The notes beneath the pieces were generated by a model. That model saw only the letters and a program-made list of their open reading frames with translations, had not been told where the DNA came from and did not search any database. Positions 26,227-33,476 of a stretch of DNA of 64,000 nucleotides are shown piece by piece; position 1 is the first letter of the stretch; the number at the start of each line of letters is the position of its first letter. Where the stretch lies: the NCBI RefSeq assembly GCF_014197105.1, contig NZ_JACIEV010000006.1, positions 186,001 to 250,000 on the forward strand, in the 5' to 3' direction. The translations under genes and the position numbers were made by a program. The DNA is from Sphingomonas jinjuensis (lineage in GTDB: Bacteria > Pseudomonadota > Alphaproteobacteria > Sphingomonadales > Sphingomonadaceae).

Positions 26227-28173
26227 TCACTGGCTGCGTGCTGCCGCCCGCGTGCGGGCGTAGAGCCAGGCGACCACGGCGGCGAACACCAGCGTCCCGC
26301 CGATCAGCGCCACCGGCGCGAAACCTGGCCCGACGATCGCCAGCGGCGCATCGCTGCCGGTGGCGGCGACGATACCGGCGAAGACCACCTGCCAAAGGCT
26401 CTCGCCGACGATCATGCCGGTCGCCAGCAGCACACCGAGGCGCTTGGCCAGTTCGGCGGCACGCTGGCGATCGGCCCAGCGCTCGTAGATATGGCCGAGC
26501 ACCGATCCGATCACCACGGGCAGGATCGCCGACATCGGCAGGTAGATGCCGATACCTACTGCGAGGGGCGGGAGGCGGAGACGGCCCGTTTTGCCCAGTA
26601 TTTCGTCGAGCACGATGAAGATCACGCCGGCCAATGCGCCCCAGCCGAGCATCGCGGCGTTGAGGCCGCCGCCGAGCACGCCCTTCGCCAGCGCCGAGAT
26701 CAGTCCGGCCTGGGGCGCCGCCAGCGCTTCCGGCCCGGCGCCCGGCGCGCCGGCGAAGCCGAAGGCGGTGTTGAGCAGGTCGAGCACCGGCGGTATGACG
26801 ATGCTGCCGAAGACGACGCCGATGATGAGCGCGACCTGCTGCTTCCACGGCGTCGCGCCGACCAGCTGGCCGGTCTTCAGATCCTGGAGATTGTCGTTCG
26901 CGATCGTGGCGATGCCGAAGACGAGCCCCGTGACGATCAGCGCGAAGGCGACGAGCGCCTGCGTCGTGTCGGCGGGCACGTCGCGCCCGACCAGCCCGAT
27001 CAGCAGCAGCGAGGAACCGAGGACGGACAGGATACCGATTCCCGACACGGGTGAATTGGACGCGCCGATCAGGCCGGCCATGTAGCCCGTCACCGCCGCG
27101 ATCATCAGCCCGACGACCGCGACGAACACCAGCGCGCCGGCGACGAGCATCGCCGCGGCACCGGCGAGCGGTCCGCCCGCCAGCGTGCTCCAGAGCAGCC
27201 AGCCGATCGGCAACAGCAGCGCGAGCGCGCCGCCGGCGACGACGCCGATCGGCAGGTCCTGCTCTTCGAGCGCCAGCACTTCGCCGTTGCCGCGCGCCTT
27301 CGATGCGGCGAGCGCGCTGCGGATGCCGCCGAGCACCGGCCCGGCGATCTTGAGCAGCGTCCAGATCGCGGCGACGCCGATCACGCCGGCGCCGAAGAAA
27401 CGCACGTCCTGGCGGAAGATCGTGCTCGCCCATTCCTCCGCGCCGCCGGGCAGCGGCTGGATCGCGGTGAGGTGGGGCAGGAGGATGAACCAGCCGGTGA
27501 CGAGACCGACGAGCTGGGCCATGCCGACCGACAGGCCGACGAGATGGCCGATGCCGAACAAGGCGAACGACAGCCCGGCGGCGATGCCGGTTGCGCCGGC
27601 GCCGACGCGGAACCAGGTCGCCGCCTCCGCCACCGCCAGCTTCAACTGGGTGAGGATGGCGAACAGCGCCGACGCGATGCTGCCGGCGACCAGCGCGTTG
27701 AGGCCGAGGCGGCTTTCCACCGCGCCCTGGCTGTCGTTGGAACCGGCGATCAGCACCTCGGCGGCAGCGCGGCCTTCGGGATAGGGCAGGTCGCCGTTCA
27801 CGACGAGCGCGCGGCGCAACGGCACCGAGAACATGACGCCCAGGATGCCGCCCAGCATCGTGATCCCCGCCGTCGTGACGAACGGGAAGCCGTTCCACCA
27901 GCCGACCATCACCAGCCCCGGCAGCACGAACACGATCGCCGCCAGGGTGCCGGCGGCCGACGCGATGGTCTGGACGATGTTGTTTTCGAGGATCGTCGAG
28001 CCGGGCAGCAGCCGCAGAATGGCCATCGAGATCACCGCGGCGGGGATCGAGGTGGCGAAGGTCAGCCCCACCTTCAGCCCGAGATAGGCGTTCGCCGCGG
28101 TGAAGATCAGCGTGATCGCGCCGCCGAGCAGGATGCCGCGCAGGGTCAGTTCGGCTGGAGAGGTTCTGGTCAT
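26227..28173 (-). CDS. OPT-family oligopeptide/metal-chelate transporter
   Basis: The 648-residue polytopic protein has about 14-16 helices. The N-terminus contains TLRGILLGGAITLIFTAANAYLGLKVGLT, the signature of bacterial OPT/YSL transporters, and LPYPEGRAAAEVL, GSSLLLIGL and NDNLQDLKTGQLVGATPWKQQ follow. Such carriers import peptides or metal chelates with protons. ATG 28173 is chosen; a longer in-frame version would add 46 proline-rich residues. It is monocistronic and divergent from hom. Confidence 0.9.
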   Translation of the reverse strand: MTRTSPAELTLRGILLGGAITLIFTAANAYLGLKVGLTFATSIPAAVISMAILRLLPGSTILENNIVQTIASAAGTLAAIVFVLPGLVMVGWWNGFPFVTTAGITMLGGILGVMFSVPLRRALVVNGDLPYPEGRAAAEVLIAGSNDSQGAVESRLGLNALVAGSIASALFAILTQLKLAVAEAATWFRVGAGATGIAAGLSFALFGIGHLVGLSVGMAQLVGLVTGWFILLPHLTAIQPLPGGAEEWASTIFRQDVRFFGAGVIGVAAIWTLLKIAGPVLGGIRSALAASKARGNGEVLALEEQDLPIGVVAGGALALLLPIGWLLWSTLAGGPLAGAAAMLVAGALVFVAVVGLMIAAVTGYMAGLIGASNSPVSGIGILSVLGSSLLLIGLVGRDVPADTTQALVAFALIVTGLVFGIATIANDNLQDLKTGQLVGATPWKQQVALIIGVVFGSIVIPPVLDLLNTAFGFAGAPGAGPEALAAPQAGLISALAKGVLGGGLNAAMLGWGALAGVIFIVLDEILGKTGRLRLPPLAVGIGIYLPMSAILPVVIGSVLGHIYERWADRQRAAELAKRLGVLLATGMIVGESLWQVVFAGIVAATGSDAPLAIVGPGFAPVALIGGTLVFAAVVAWLYARTRAAARSQ

Positions 28174-28286
28174 GCGCGGCAGGGTGGCAGAAGACGTGGG
28201 GAGGGGACAAGGCTTCTCGTCGTGGTGCCCCCTTGACCAGGCCCCCGCCTTCTCCCCATCAGGCGCGCGACTAGAAGGGGCGAGAC

Positions 28287-29576
28287 ATGGCCGAAACGTT
28301 GCGGGTGGCACTGGCGGGCTTGGGTACGGTCGGCGGCGGTGTCGTCCGGTTGCTCGATGCGAACCGCGACCTCATCACCCGGCGGGCCGGGCGTCCGATC
28401 GAGATCGTCGCGATATCGGCGCGCGATCGCGCGAAGGACCGCGGCGTTGACCTGTCGCGCTTCGCCTGGGTCGACGACACCTCGACGCTGGCGACGCGGG
28501 ACGATGCCGACGTCGTCGTCGAACTGATCGGCGGCTCCGATGGCCCGGCGTTGACGCTGGCACGCAACACGCTGGCGGCGGGCAAGGGCTTCGTGACCGC
28601 GAACAAGGCGATGCTGGCGCATCATGGCCTGGAGCTGGCGCAGGCGGCGGAGGCGGCGCGCGTGCCGTTGAAGTTCGAAGCGGCGGTGGCCGGTGGCATC
28701 CCCGTCATCAAGGGGCTGCGCGAGGGCGCCGCGGCGAACGAGATCGCCCGCGTCTATGGCATCCTCAACGGCACCTGCAATTTCATCCTGTCGAAGATGG
28801 AAGCGGAGGGCCGGGATTTCGCCGAGGTGCTCGCCGAGGCGCAGGCGCTGGGCTATGCTGAGGCCGACCCCAGCTTTGACATCGACGGCGTCGATGCGGC
28901 GCACAAGCTGTCGATCCTGGCCAGCATCGCGTTCGGCACGCAGCCGGCGTTCGAGGCGGTGGCGGCCGACGGCATCCGCCGGGTGATCGCCGCCGACATC
29001 GCCGAGGCGGCGGCGCTGGGCTATCGCGTCCGCCTGGTCGGCGTCGCCGAGGCTGGGGCCAATGGCCTGTTCCAGCGTGTCCATCCGCATCTGGTGCCGC
29101 TCGACCATCCGCTCGCCAGCGTCACGGGGTCGCTCAACGCGGTGGTGGCCGAGGGTAATTTCGTCGGCCGCCTGCTGTTCCAGGGGCGCGGCGCCGGCGA
29201 CGGACCGACTGCGAGCGCGGTGGTCGCCGACCTGATCGACATCGCGCGCGGCGAATATGGGCCGCCCTATGCCATGCCCGCGGCGTCGCTGGTGGCGATG
29301 GCCGCCGCCGATCCCGGCGAGCGCCGCGGCCGCGCCTATCTGCGCTTCACCGTCGAGGATCGCGTCGGCGTGCTCGCTGAGATCGCCGCGGCGATGCGCG
29401 ATGCAGGAGTGTCGATCGAAAGCCTGATCCAGCGCGGCACCCATGGTGACGGCAGCGTGATCGTCGCGATCGTCACCCACGAGGGGCCGGAACGCAGCGT
29501 GGCGCAGGCGCTGGAGAAGCTGCGCGGCTCGCAGAGCCTTGCCGGGGCGCCGTTGTGGATGCACATTCTCGAGTGA
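28287..29576 (+). CDS. hom: Homoserine dehydrogenase
   Basis: The 429-residue enzyme makes homoserine from aspartate semialdehyde for threonine and methionine synthesis. The NAD(P) loop GLGTVGGGVV is at 11-20, and AANKAMLA and the signature GTCNFIL with the catalytic Lys region (EADPSFDIDG) follow. The ACT domain is at about 350-429 (RFTVEDRVGVLAEIAAAMRD). The ACT domain suggests feedback control by threonine. The gene is single and divergent from the OPT transporter. Confidence 0.97.
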   Translation: MAETLRVALAGLGTVGGGVVRLLDANRDLITRRAGRPIEIVAISARDRAKDRGVDLSRFAWVDDTSTLATRDDADVVVELIGGSDGPALTLARNTLAAGKGFVTANKAMLAHHGLELAQAAEAARVPLKFEAAVAGGIPVIKGLREGAAANEIARVYGILNGTCNFILSKMEAEGRDFAEVLAEAQALGYAEADPSFDIDGVDAAHKLSILASIAFGTQPAFEAVAADGIRRVIAADIAEAAALGYRVRLVGVAEAGANGLFQRVHPHLVPLDHPLASVTGSLNAVVAEGNFVGRLLFQGRGAGDGPTASAVVADLIDIARGEYGPPYAMPAASLVAMAAADPGERRGRAYLRFTVEDRVGVLAEIAAAMRDAGVSIESLIQRGTHGDGSVIVAIVTHEGPERSVAQALEKLRGSQSLAGAPLWMHILE

Positions 29577-29625
29577 TCGCCATGGCCCCGTGGGCGGCTA
29601 TCTGCGTTGGAACGACGGACGAAGG

Positions 29626-29886
29626 ATGATGACGATGCGTCACGTGCCGCTTCTTGCCCTGCTGGCCTTGCCGATCGCGGCGCATGCCCAGCCATTGAAA
29701 CTGCCCAAGCTGACCGACGAGGCGTGCGCCCGCCATACCGATCGTGTGCGCAAGCCGGCGCCGTCCAAGGCGACGCCGCGCAAGCTTGGCGAGATGCCGC
29801 CGGCGAAGGGCTATTACACCGTCTATCGCGAGGCGGGCGGTTGCCCCGTCCCGGCCGCGGTGAAGGACGAAGCGGCCAGGCGCTGA
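29626..29886 (+). CDS. Small secreted protein, function unknown
   Basis: The 86-residue product has a signal peptide with likely cleavage after AHA (LLALLALPIAAHA). The mature part is basic with two Cys (EACARHT and GGCPVP) that could form a disulfide. ATG 29626 follows the ribosome site GAAGG; 29629 and 29635 are equally in frame. No named family is recognised. It follows hom by 49 bases and is closed by a strong terminator. Confidence 0.65.
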   Translation: MMTMRHVPLLALLALPIAAHAQPLKLPKLTDEACARHTDRVRKPAPSKATPRKLGEMPPAKGYYTVYREAGGCPVPAAVKDEAARR

Positions 29887-29919
29887 TCGAGCCGGCCGAC
29901 CGCGATCCCCCCGAATAGC

Positions 29920-29958
29920 AAAACCCCCGCGCCGGTATCCCGGCACGAGGGTTTTTTT
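29920..29958. terminator. Bidirectional rho-independent terminator
   Basis: The hairpin AAAACCCCCGCGCCGG...CCGGCACGAGGGTTTTTTT has an A run at 29920-29924 and seven T at 29952-29958. It works for both converging genes: the small secreted protein on plus and the entericidin-like lipoprotein on minus. Confidence 0.85.
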
Positions 29959-29984
29959 CCGTCGTCGGTAGGGCGGGGAGCCGC

Positions 29985-30119
29985 TTACTTCGACTTGTCC
30001 GCGGTCTTGGCGACGGTGTCGCCCGCCGACTTGACGTCCTTGCCGACGCCCTCGACGGTGTTGCAAGCGCTGACCATCAGCGCGCCAGCGACGATCGCCA
30101 TTCCAACCAGCTTACGCAT
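29985..30119 (-). CDS. Entericidin-like small lipoprotein
   Basis: The 44-residue precursor has a hydrophobic signal and a lipobox, VSAC (Cys19), followed by NTVEGVGKDVKSAGDTV, the pattern of entericidin A/B lipoproteins. An ideal ribosome site (AAGGAGGT) lies just before the ATG. Entericidins are small outer-membrane or periplasmic lipoproteins associated with stress; related ones are often EcfG targets in alphaproteobacteria. It lies beside the general stress response locus, downstream of the candidate small RNA. Confidence 0.85.
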   Translation of the reverse strand: MRKLVGMAIVAGALMVSACNTVEGVGKDVKSAGDTVAKTADKSK

Positions 30120-30157
30120 CGAAACCTCCTTCAAACGGGCGTGAATGCCACGGGTGC

Positions 30158-30183
30158 AATGCGCCACGTCCGAAGATCGTTCC
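30158..30183 (-). promoter_or_regulatory. Weak EcfG-type promoter candidate for the lipoprotein gene
   Basis: On the minus strand GGAAC (30183-30179) is followed after 17 bases by CATT (30161-30158), one mismatch from the GGAAC-N16/17-CGTT consensus. It lies about 40 bases upstream of the lipoprotein start codon. One mismatch in the -10 makes this tentative. Confidence 0.3.
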
Positions 30184-30221
30184 GTCTGCGCATTGATCGA
30201 TGTGGGGATACCCAGAACGTT

Positions 30222-30316
30222 AAAGGCCCGAAAGCATCACCGGGGGGGGAGGGTGGATGCTTCCGGGCCTATTGCGTGGATCGCGAGAGCGGGGGGGCAT
30301 AAGATCGCGATCCGAA
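30222..30316 (-). ncRNA. Candidate stress-controlled small RNA with two C-loop hairpins
   Basis: Minus-strand transcript, predicted from about 30316 to about 30222 (about 95 nt). Hairpin 1 has a perfect 9-base stem (30305-30313 with 30278-30286) and a loop with seven C. Hairpin 2 has a 14-base stem (30256-30269 with 30225-30238) and a loop with eight C next to CCCT. In hairpin 2, one position is G-U in the minus-strand RNA but A-C in the plus-strand RNA, which indicates that minus is transcribed. The second stem is followed by TTTA, a weak terminator. C-rich loops can pair with ribosome binding sites, as in known alphaproteobacterial anti-Shine-Dalgarno RNAs. A leader of the lipoprotein mRNA is the alternative. 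Confidence 0.6.
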
Positions 30317-30322
30317 GGTAGG

Positions 30323-30347
30323 AACGGCGAAACTTGCCCCAGGTTCC
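30323..30347 (-). promoter_or_regulatory. Consensus EcfG promoter GGAAC-N16-CGTT
   Basis: On the minus strand GGAAC (30347-30343) and CGTT (30326-30323) are separated by exactly 16 bases, a full match to the promoter of EcfG sigma factors. The predicted start is near 30316, just before the first hairpin of the candidate small RNA. The site lies right after the phyP stop codon. Confidence 0.75.
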
Positions 30348-30365
30348 AGCGCCCGCGAAAATTTT

Positions 30366-31949
30366 TTAGTCGCGGCCCAGTACCGTCAGCATGATCTCGT
30401 ACGCGCCCGTCAGGGGATCGTGATGGAGCGGTGCGCGCAGCTGGCGCGAGAGACCTTCCATGACCCGGCCGTAGCGGGTCGAGGCGAGTTCGCGCAGCCG
30501 ATCGCTTTCGACGAAGGCGCGGGAGACGAGGCGAAGCACGGCACGCTTTTCGCCATCGGCCGGCTTGATCGCGACCCGGACCTGCGCCGCGGGATCGACG
30601 TTCATCGCCAGCTCGATGCCCTCGGTCACCAGGAAGGCGACGGCGACGCCGACATCCTGGTTGACGAGGAAGGGATCGATGTCGAGCGCGATGCCGATGC
30701 TGGACCCGGCCGGCGCGGTGGCGCGAATGTTGCTCGCCAATTCGCCGATCACGGGGCGCAGGTTGAGGCCGCGATTCTCCTCCATCTCGGCGAAGTGGTT
30801 GCGGTGGACGACCGCCAGCGCATCAACCCGGCGCTGGATCGAGGCATAGGCGTTGGTCGCATCGCCGCTGGGCGCGCCGCGCGCGTGGAAGTTGATCAGG
30901 CTGGAAATGACCTGGAGGTTGTTCTTCACGCGATGATGGACTTCGCGCGTCAGCTTGGTCTGGCGGACGAGGCCTTCGGCAAGCCCGGCCTCGTGCAGCG
31001 CGACGGTGCGGCTGATCGCGCGGAAGGTGTCGCCGAGTTCGCGGATCTCCTGCGCCGGCATCGCGCGTGCGGCGCCAACGTCAATCTCGTCACCGGGCGT
31101 GAACCGCGCGACGCTCGTGCGCAGCCGCTGGAGCGGCCGGATGAGCATGCGATCGACGACGAACCAGCCGATCCCGGCCGCCAGCGCCCACATCACGAGC
31201 GGCAGCATCAGCGCGATCACGAGCGAGGAGGTGATCGGCGCCGAGCGAGTCGAGGTGCGCAGTTTCAGCCCGCCGACGCCGAGGTCGGCCTCGATCGATT
31301 CGACGCGATCGAGCGGACCGAGCCCGTCGATCGCGGATAGCTGAAGCTGGTCGGTGCCGTCGACGAGCGCGCTGCTGATCGGCACCGCCTTGCTCTCCGG
31401 TGATCCGAGCTGTGCCAGGAAAGCGCGCGGGAAGAAGACGCGCGCGCTGGGGCTGCCGCGGCCGCCCGGCACCTCGAGGATCAGGCCGCGGTTCGCGATG
31501 ATCGTCGACCCGATCGGCTCGCCGCGGTTGATCGTGGCGGCGGCGACCCCCGGATCGCCGCACAGCGAGCGGCCCTGGCGATCGAGGATCGAGAAACGCG
31601 TGCCGATGCTGGCCTGCTGCGCGAAGACACCCTGTACACGGGCGCAGCTGGGCGCGTCGGCGGGATCCTGGGCCAGCGCGTTCACCGCCGCTCGCAGCGC
31701 GGTCATGTCGCCGATCAGTTCGATCGAGATCGACCGTGCGCTTTCGTTCGCGGCGACGCGCAGCCGTGCCCGCGCCTCGGCATCGGCGAGGCGGCTCGTC
31801 TGGAGGGTGGCGATGACCGCGATCAACGCCAGCGGCAGCAGCGCGGCGCTGAGGATCAGGAACAGCTTCGCACCCGTCGTCAGCCGCGCGAACGACAGGG
31901 CGGGTGCGGTCTGCGAGGCCGGGGTGGGGGAGGAGGGTGCGGTCGCCAT
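30366..31949 (-). CDS. phyP: PhyP-like HisKA_2 sensor protein, degenerate ATPase
   Basis: The 527-residue membrane protein has helices at about 27-49 and 243-264, a periplasmic sensor between them, a HAMP-like region and a HisKA_2 dimerisation motif EVHHRVKNNLQVISSL (His338/His339). The region that should hold the ATP site lacks a usable N-box (TEGIELAMN in place of NELxxNA) and has no DxGxG or GTGLGL motif. In Sphingomonas melonis, PhyP is encoded at this locus and was described as a negative regulator acting on PhyR, so phosphatase action is likely. It follows nepR by 10 bases on the same strand. Confidence 0.85.
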   Translation of the reverse strand: MATAPSSPTPASQTAPALSFARLTTGAKLFLILSAALLPLALIAVIATLQTSRLADAEARARLRVAANESARSISIELIGDMTALRAAVNALAQDPADAPSCARVQGVFAQQASIGTRFSILDRQGRSLCGDPGVAAATINRGEPIGSTIIANRGLILEVPGGRGSPSARVFFPRAFLAQLGSPESKAVPISSALVDGTDQLQLSAIDGLGPLDRVESIEADLGVGGLKLRTSTRSAPITSSLVIALMLPLVMWALAAGIGWFVVDRMLIRPLQRLRTSVARFTPGDEIDVGAARAMPAQEIRELGDTFRAISRTVALHEAGLAEGLVRQTKLTREVHHRVKNNLQVISSLINFHARGAPSGDATNAYASIQRRVDALAVVHRNHFAEMEENRGLNLRPVIGELASNIRATAPAGSSIGIALDIDPFLVNQDVGVAVAFLVTEGIELAMNVDPAAQVRVAIKPADGEKRAVLRLVSRAFVESDRLRELASTRYGRVMEGLSRQLRAPLHHDPLTGAYEIMLTVLGRD

Positions 31950-31959
31950 CGACCGCGGA

Positions 31960-32124
31960 CTAGGAGAGCTTGCTCAACAGGTCGAGCATCTCGTCCGGAA
32001 TCTGCTCGTCGACGGTCTTCTGATAGGCCGAACGCAGCGCGGACCCGGCATCGCGATCCCGGTTCGGCGTCTTCGACTCAGAAGAGGTACGCGGCGGCGT
32101 GTTCTTGTCCTTATCTTCGGCCAA
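31960..32124 (-). CDS. nepR: NepR anti-sigma factor
   Basis: The 54-residue product ends LRSAYQKTVDEQIPDEMLDLLSKLS, the two-helix core by which NepR binds EcfG. In the stress response, phosphorylated PhyR takes NepR away from EcfG. No ATG is in frame; TTG at 32124 is the only usable start, 11 bases after GGGGG. An out-of-frame ATG at 32131 reads MRFGRR then stops. One T fewer in the TTTT run would join that ATG to nepR (MRLAEDKDK), so a 1-base homopolymer error or a programmed low start rate is possible. The gene is divergent from phyR. Confidence 0.88.
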   Translation of the reverse strand: MAEDKDKNTPPRTSSESKTPNRDRDAGSALRSAYQKTVDEQIPDEMLDLLSKLS

Positions 32125-32227
32125 AACGCATCAATCCCCCTGAGCGCCCCTGGATGACAGTCGTCGACGCAGCTTTCGCAGCGCGCCGGCCGTTTCAGTC
32201 GTGCGCAATGCATGATCTCGGCAATGA

Positions 32228-32252
32228 AACCAAATCTCGCTTCGATGGTTCC
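32228..32252 (-). promoter_or_regulatory. EcfG-type promoter candidate for nepR-phyP
   Basis: On the minus strand GGAAC (32252-32248) is followed after 16 bases by GGTT (32231-32228), one mismatch from CGTT. It lies about 100 bases upstream of the nepR start, in the divergent nepR/phyR gap. Autoregulation of the stress locus by EcfG is known in related bacteria. Confidence 0.55.
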
Positions 32253-32386
32253 CCGCAGTGCGCGAAAATTCCCGAACGCTAGCGGGGAGCGGGTTTTCGT
32301 CGTCGGCAGGGGCAGCCGATCATTGCCATCATTCGCACCGCCATACAGGCGGTTGTCTGGAATTAATTGGGGAGTCGTCGTCTCTT

Positions 32387-33193
32387 ATGTCGCTTGGCCA
32401 GCAACTCGCACCGCATTTGCCCTTTCTGCGCCGCTATGGCCGCGCGCTGACCGGCAGTCAGGCGCAGGGTGACAAGTATGTCCGCGCCACGCTGGAGGCG
32501 ATCGTGGCGGCGCCGGAGGAATTTCCGCGCGACGTCGATCCCCGCCTGGGCCTCTATCGCATGTTCCAGGGCATCTGGACGTCGGCGAACGTCGACGGCG
32601 AGCAGGCGACCAGCGCCGCCGATACCGACGGCGAGGGGCATGAGGCGGTGGCGCGCGCCCGACTGGCGCGGATGACCCCGCTGTCGCGCCAGGCGCTGCT
32701 GCTGACCGCGATGGAAGGCTTTACGCCCGAAGACGCGGCCTATCTGATCGAGGTCGATACCAGCGAGGTCGAGAGCCTGGTCGCCGAGGCGCTGGCCGAG
32801 ATCGAGAAGCAGACGCGCGCCCGCGTGCTCATCATCGAAGACGAGCCGATCATCGCGATGGATATCGAGACGATCGTGCGCGACCTGGGCCATGACGTGA
32901 CCGGCGTCGCCGTGACCCGCGACGAGGCGGTGGCGCTGGCGATGGAGGATCGGCCCGGCCTGGTGCTCGCGGACATCCAGCTCGCCGACGACAGCTCGGG
33001 CATCGACGCGGTCAAGGATATCCTGGCCGAATTCGAGGTGCCGGTGATCTTCATTACCGCCTTCCCGGAGCGACTGCTCACCGGCGAGCGGCCGGAGCCG
33101 ACGTTCCTGATCACCAAGCCGTTCCAGCGGTCGACGGTGAAGGCGGCGATCAGCCAGGCGCTGTTCTTCGACCAGGCGACGGTTCCCGCCTGA
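32387..33193 (+). CDS. phyR: General stress response anti-anti-sigma regulator PhyR
   Basis: The 268-residue protein has an N-terminal sigma-like domain (1-140), an EcfG mimic, and a C-terminal receiver (about 145-260) with acidic Glu151/Asp152, phospho-acceptor Asp196 in LVLADIQLAD, and TKPF with the conserved Lys. On phosphorylation the sigma-like domain binds NepR and releases EcfG. ATG 32387 gives MSLGQQLAPHLPFLRRYGR, typical of the family. It lies upstream of the small membrane protein and ecfG, on the same strand. Confidence 0.97.
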   Translation: MSLGQQLAPHLPFLRRYGRALTGSQAQGDKYVRATLEAIVAAPEEFPRDVDPRLGLYRMFQGIWTSANVDGEQATSAADTDGEGHEAVARARLARMTPLSRQALLLTAMEGFTPEDAAYLIEVDTSEVESLVAEALAEIEKQTRARVLIIEDEPIIAMDIETIVRDLGHDVTGVAVTRDEAVALAMEDRPGLVLADIQLADDSSGIDAVKDILAEFEVPVIFITAFPERLLTGERPEPTFLITKPFQRSTVKAAISQALFFDQATVPA

Positions 33194-33247
33194 CCGGCGG
33201 GTTCCCACAGTTACGGACCCAAAACGTCTTTCGGGGGTTGATGCGAC

Positions 33248-33388
33248 ATGGCTGACCGTAACGACAAGATCGAGCTCGACACCGACGAGGCGCGCGCCGG
33301 CACGACGCCGGGGATGACGCGCTATATCCTGGGCTTTTCCCTGGTGTTGGTCGTCGTGGTATTCTTCATCCTGTTCAATTATTTGTAA
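33248..33388 (+). CDS. 46-residue single-pass membrane protein between phyR and ecfG
   Basis: The small open frame codes for an acidic N-terminal half (MADRNDKIELDTDEARAG) and one C-terminal transmembrane helix (about 25-46, LGFSLVLVVVVFFILF). Codon use is like its neighbours, with mostly G or C in third positions, and GGGGG lies 10 bases ahead of the ATG. No named family is recognised. It lies 54 bases after phyR and about 90 bases before ecfG, so it is probably part of the stress-response operon. Confidence 0.7.
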   Translation: MADRNDKIELDTDEARAGTTPGMTRYILGFSLVLVVVVFFILFNYL

Positions 33389-33476
33389 GCGATACGGGAT
33401 GGAGACGGCCGCACTGGCAACGAGCGCGACAACGCCCTATCTTTCCTCCACGCGCTCCGCGTCCGATCGGAATTTG

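Noticed and set aside
30239..30297. Runs of seven and eight G as possible sequencing errors or G-quadruplex
   Set aside because: Both runs are in loops of well-formed stems, and there are only two runs, so a classic four-tract quadruplex is not formed; hairpin loops explain them better.
31974..32213. Minus-strand 79-codon frame over nepR
   Set aside because: It is a different reading frame from the NepR frame; its product is Arg/Pro/Cys-rich and unlike any protein, whereas the frame ending at 31960 gives a NepR core.
32366..32386. EcfG promoter directly ahead of phyR (GGAAT...CGTC)
   Set aside because: Two mismatches, and the -10 would lie in the ribosome site, leaving no leader.
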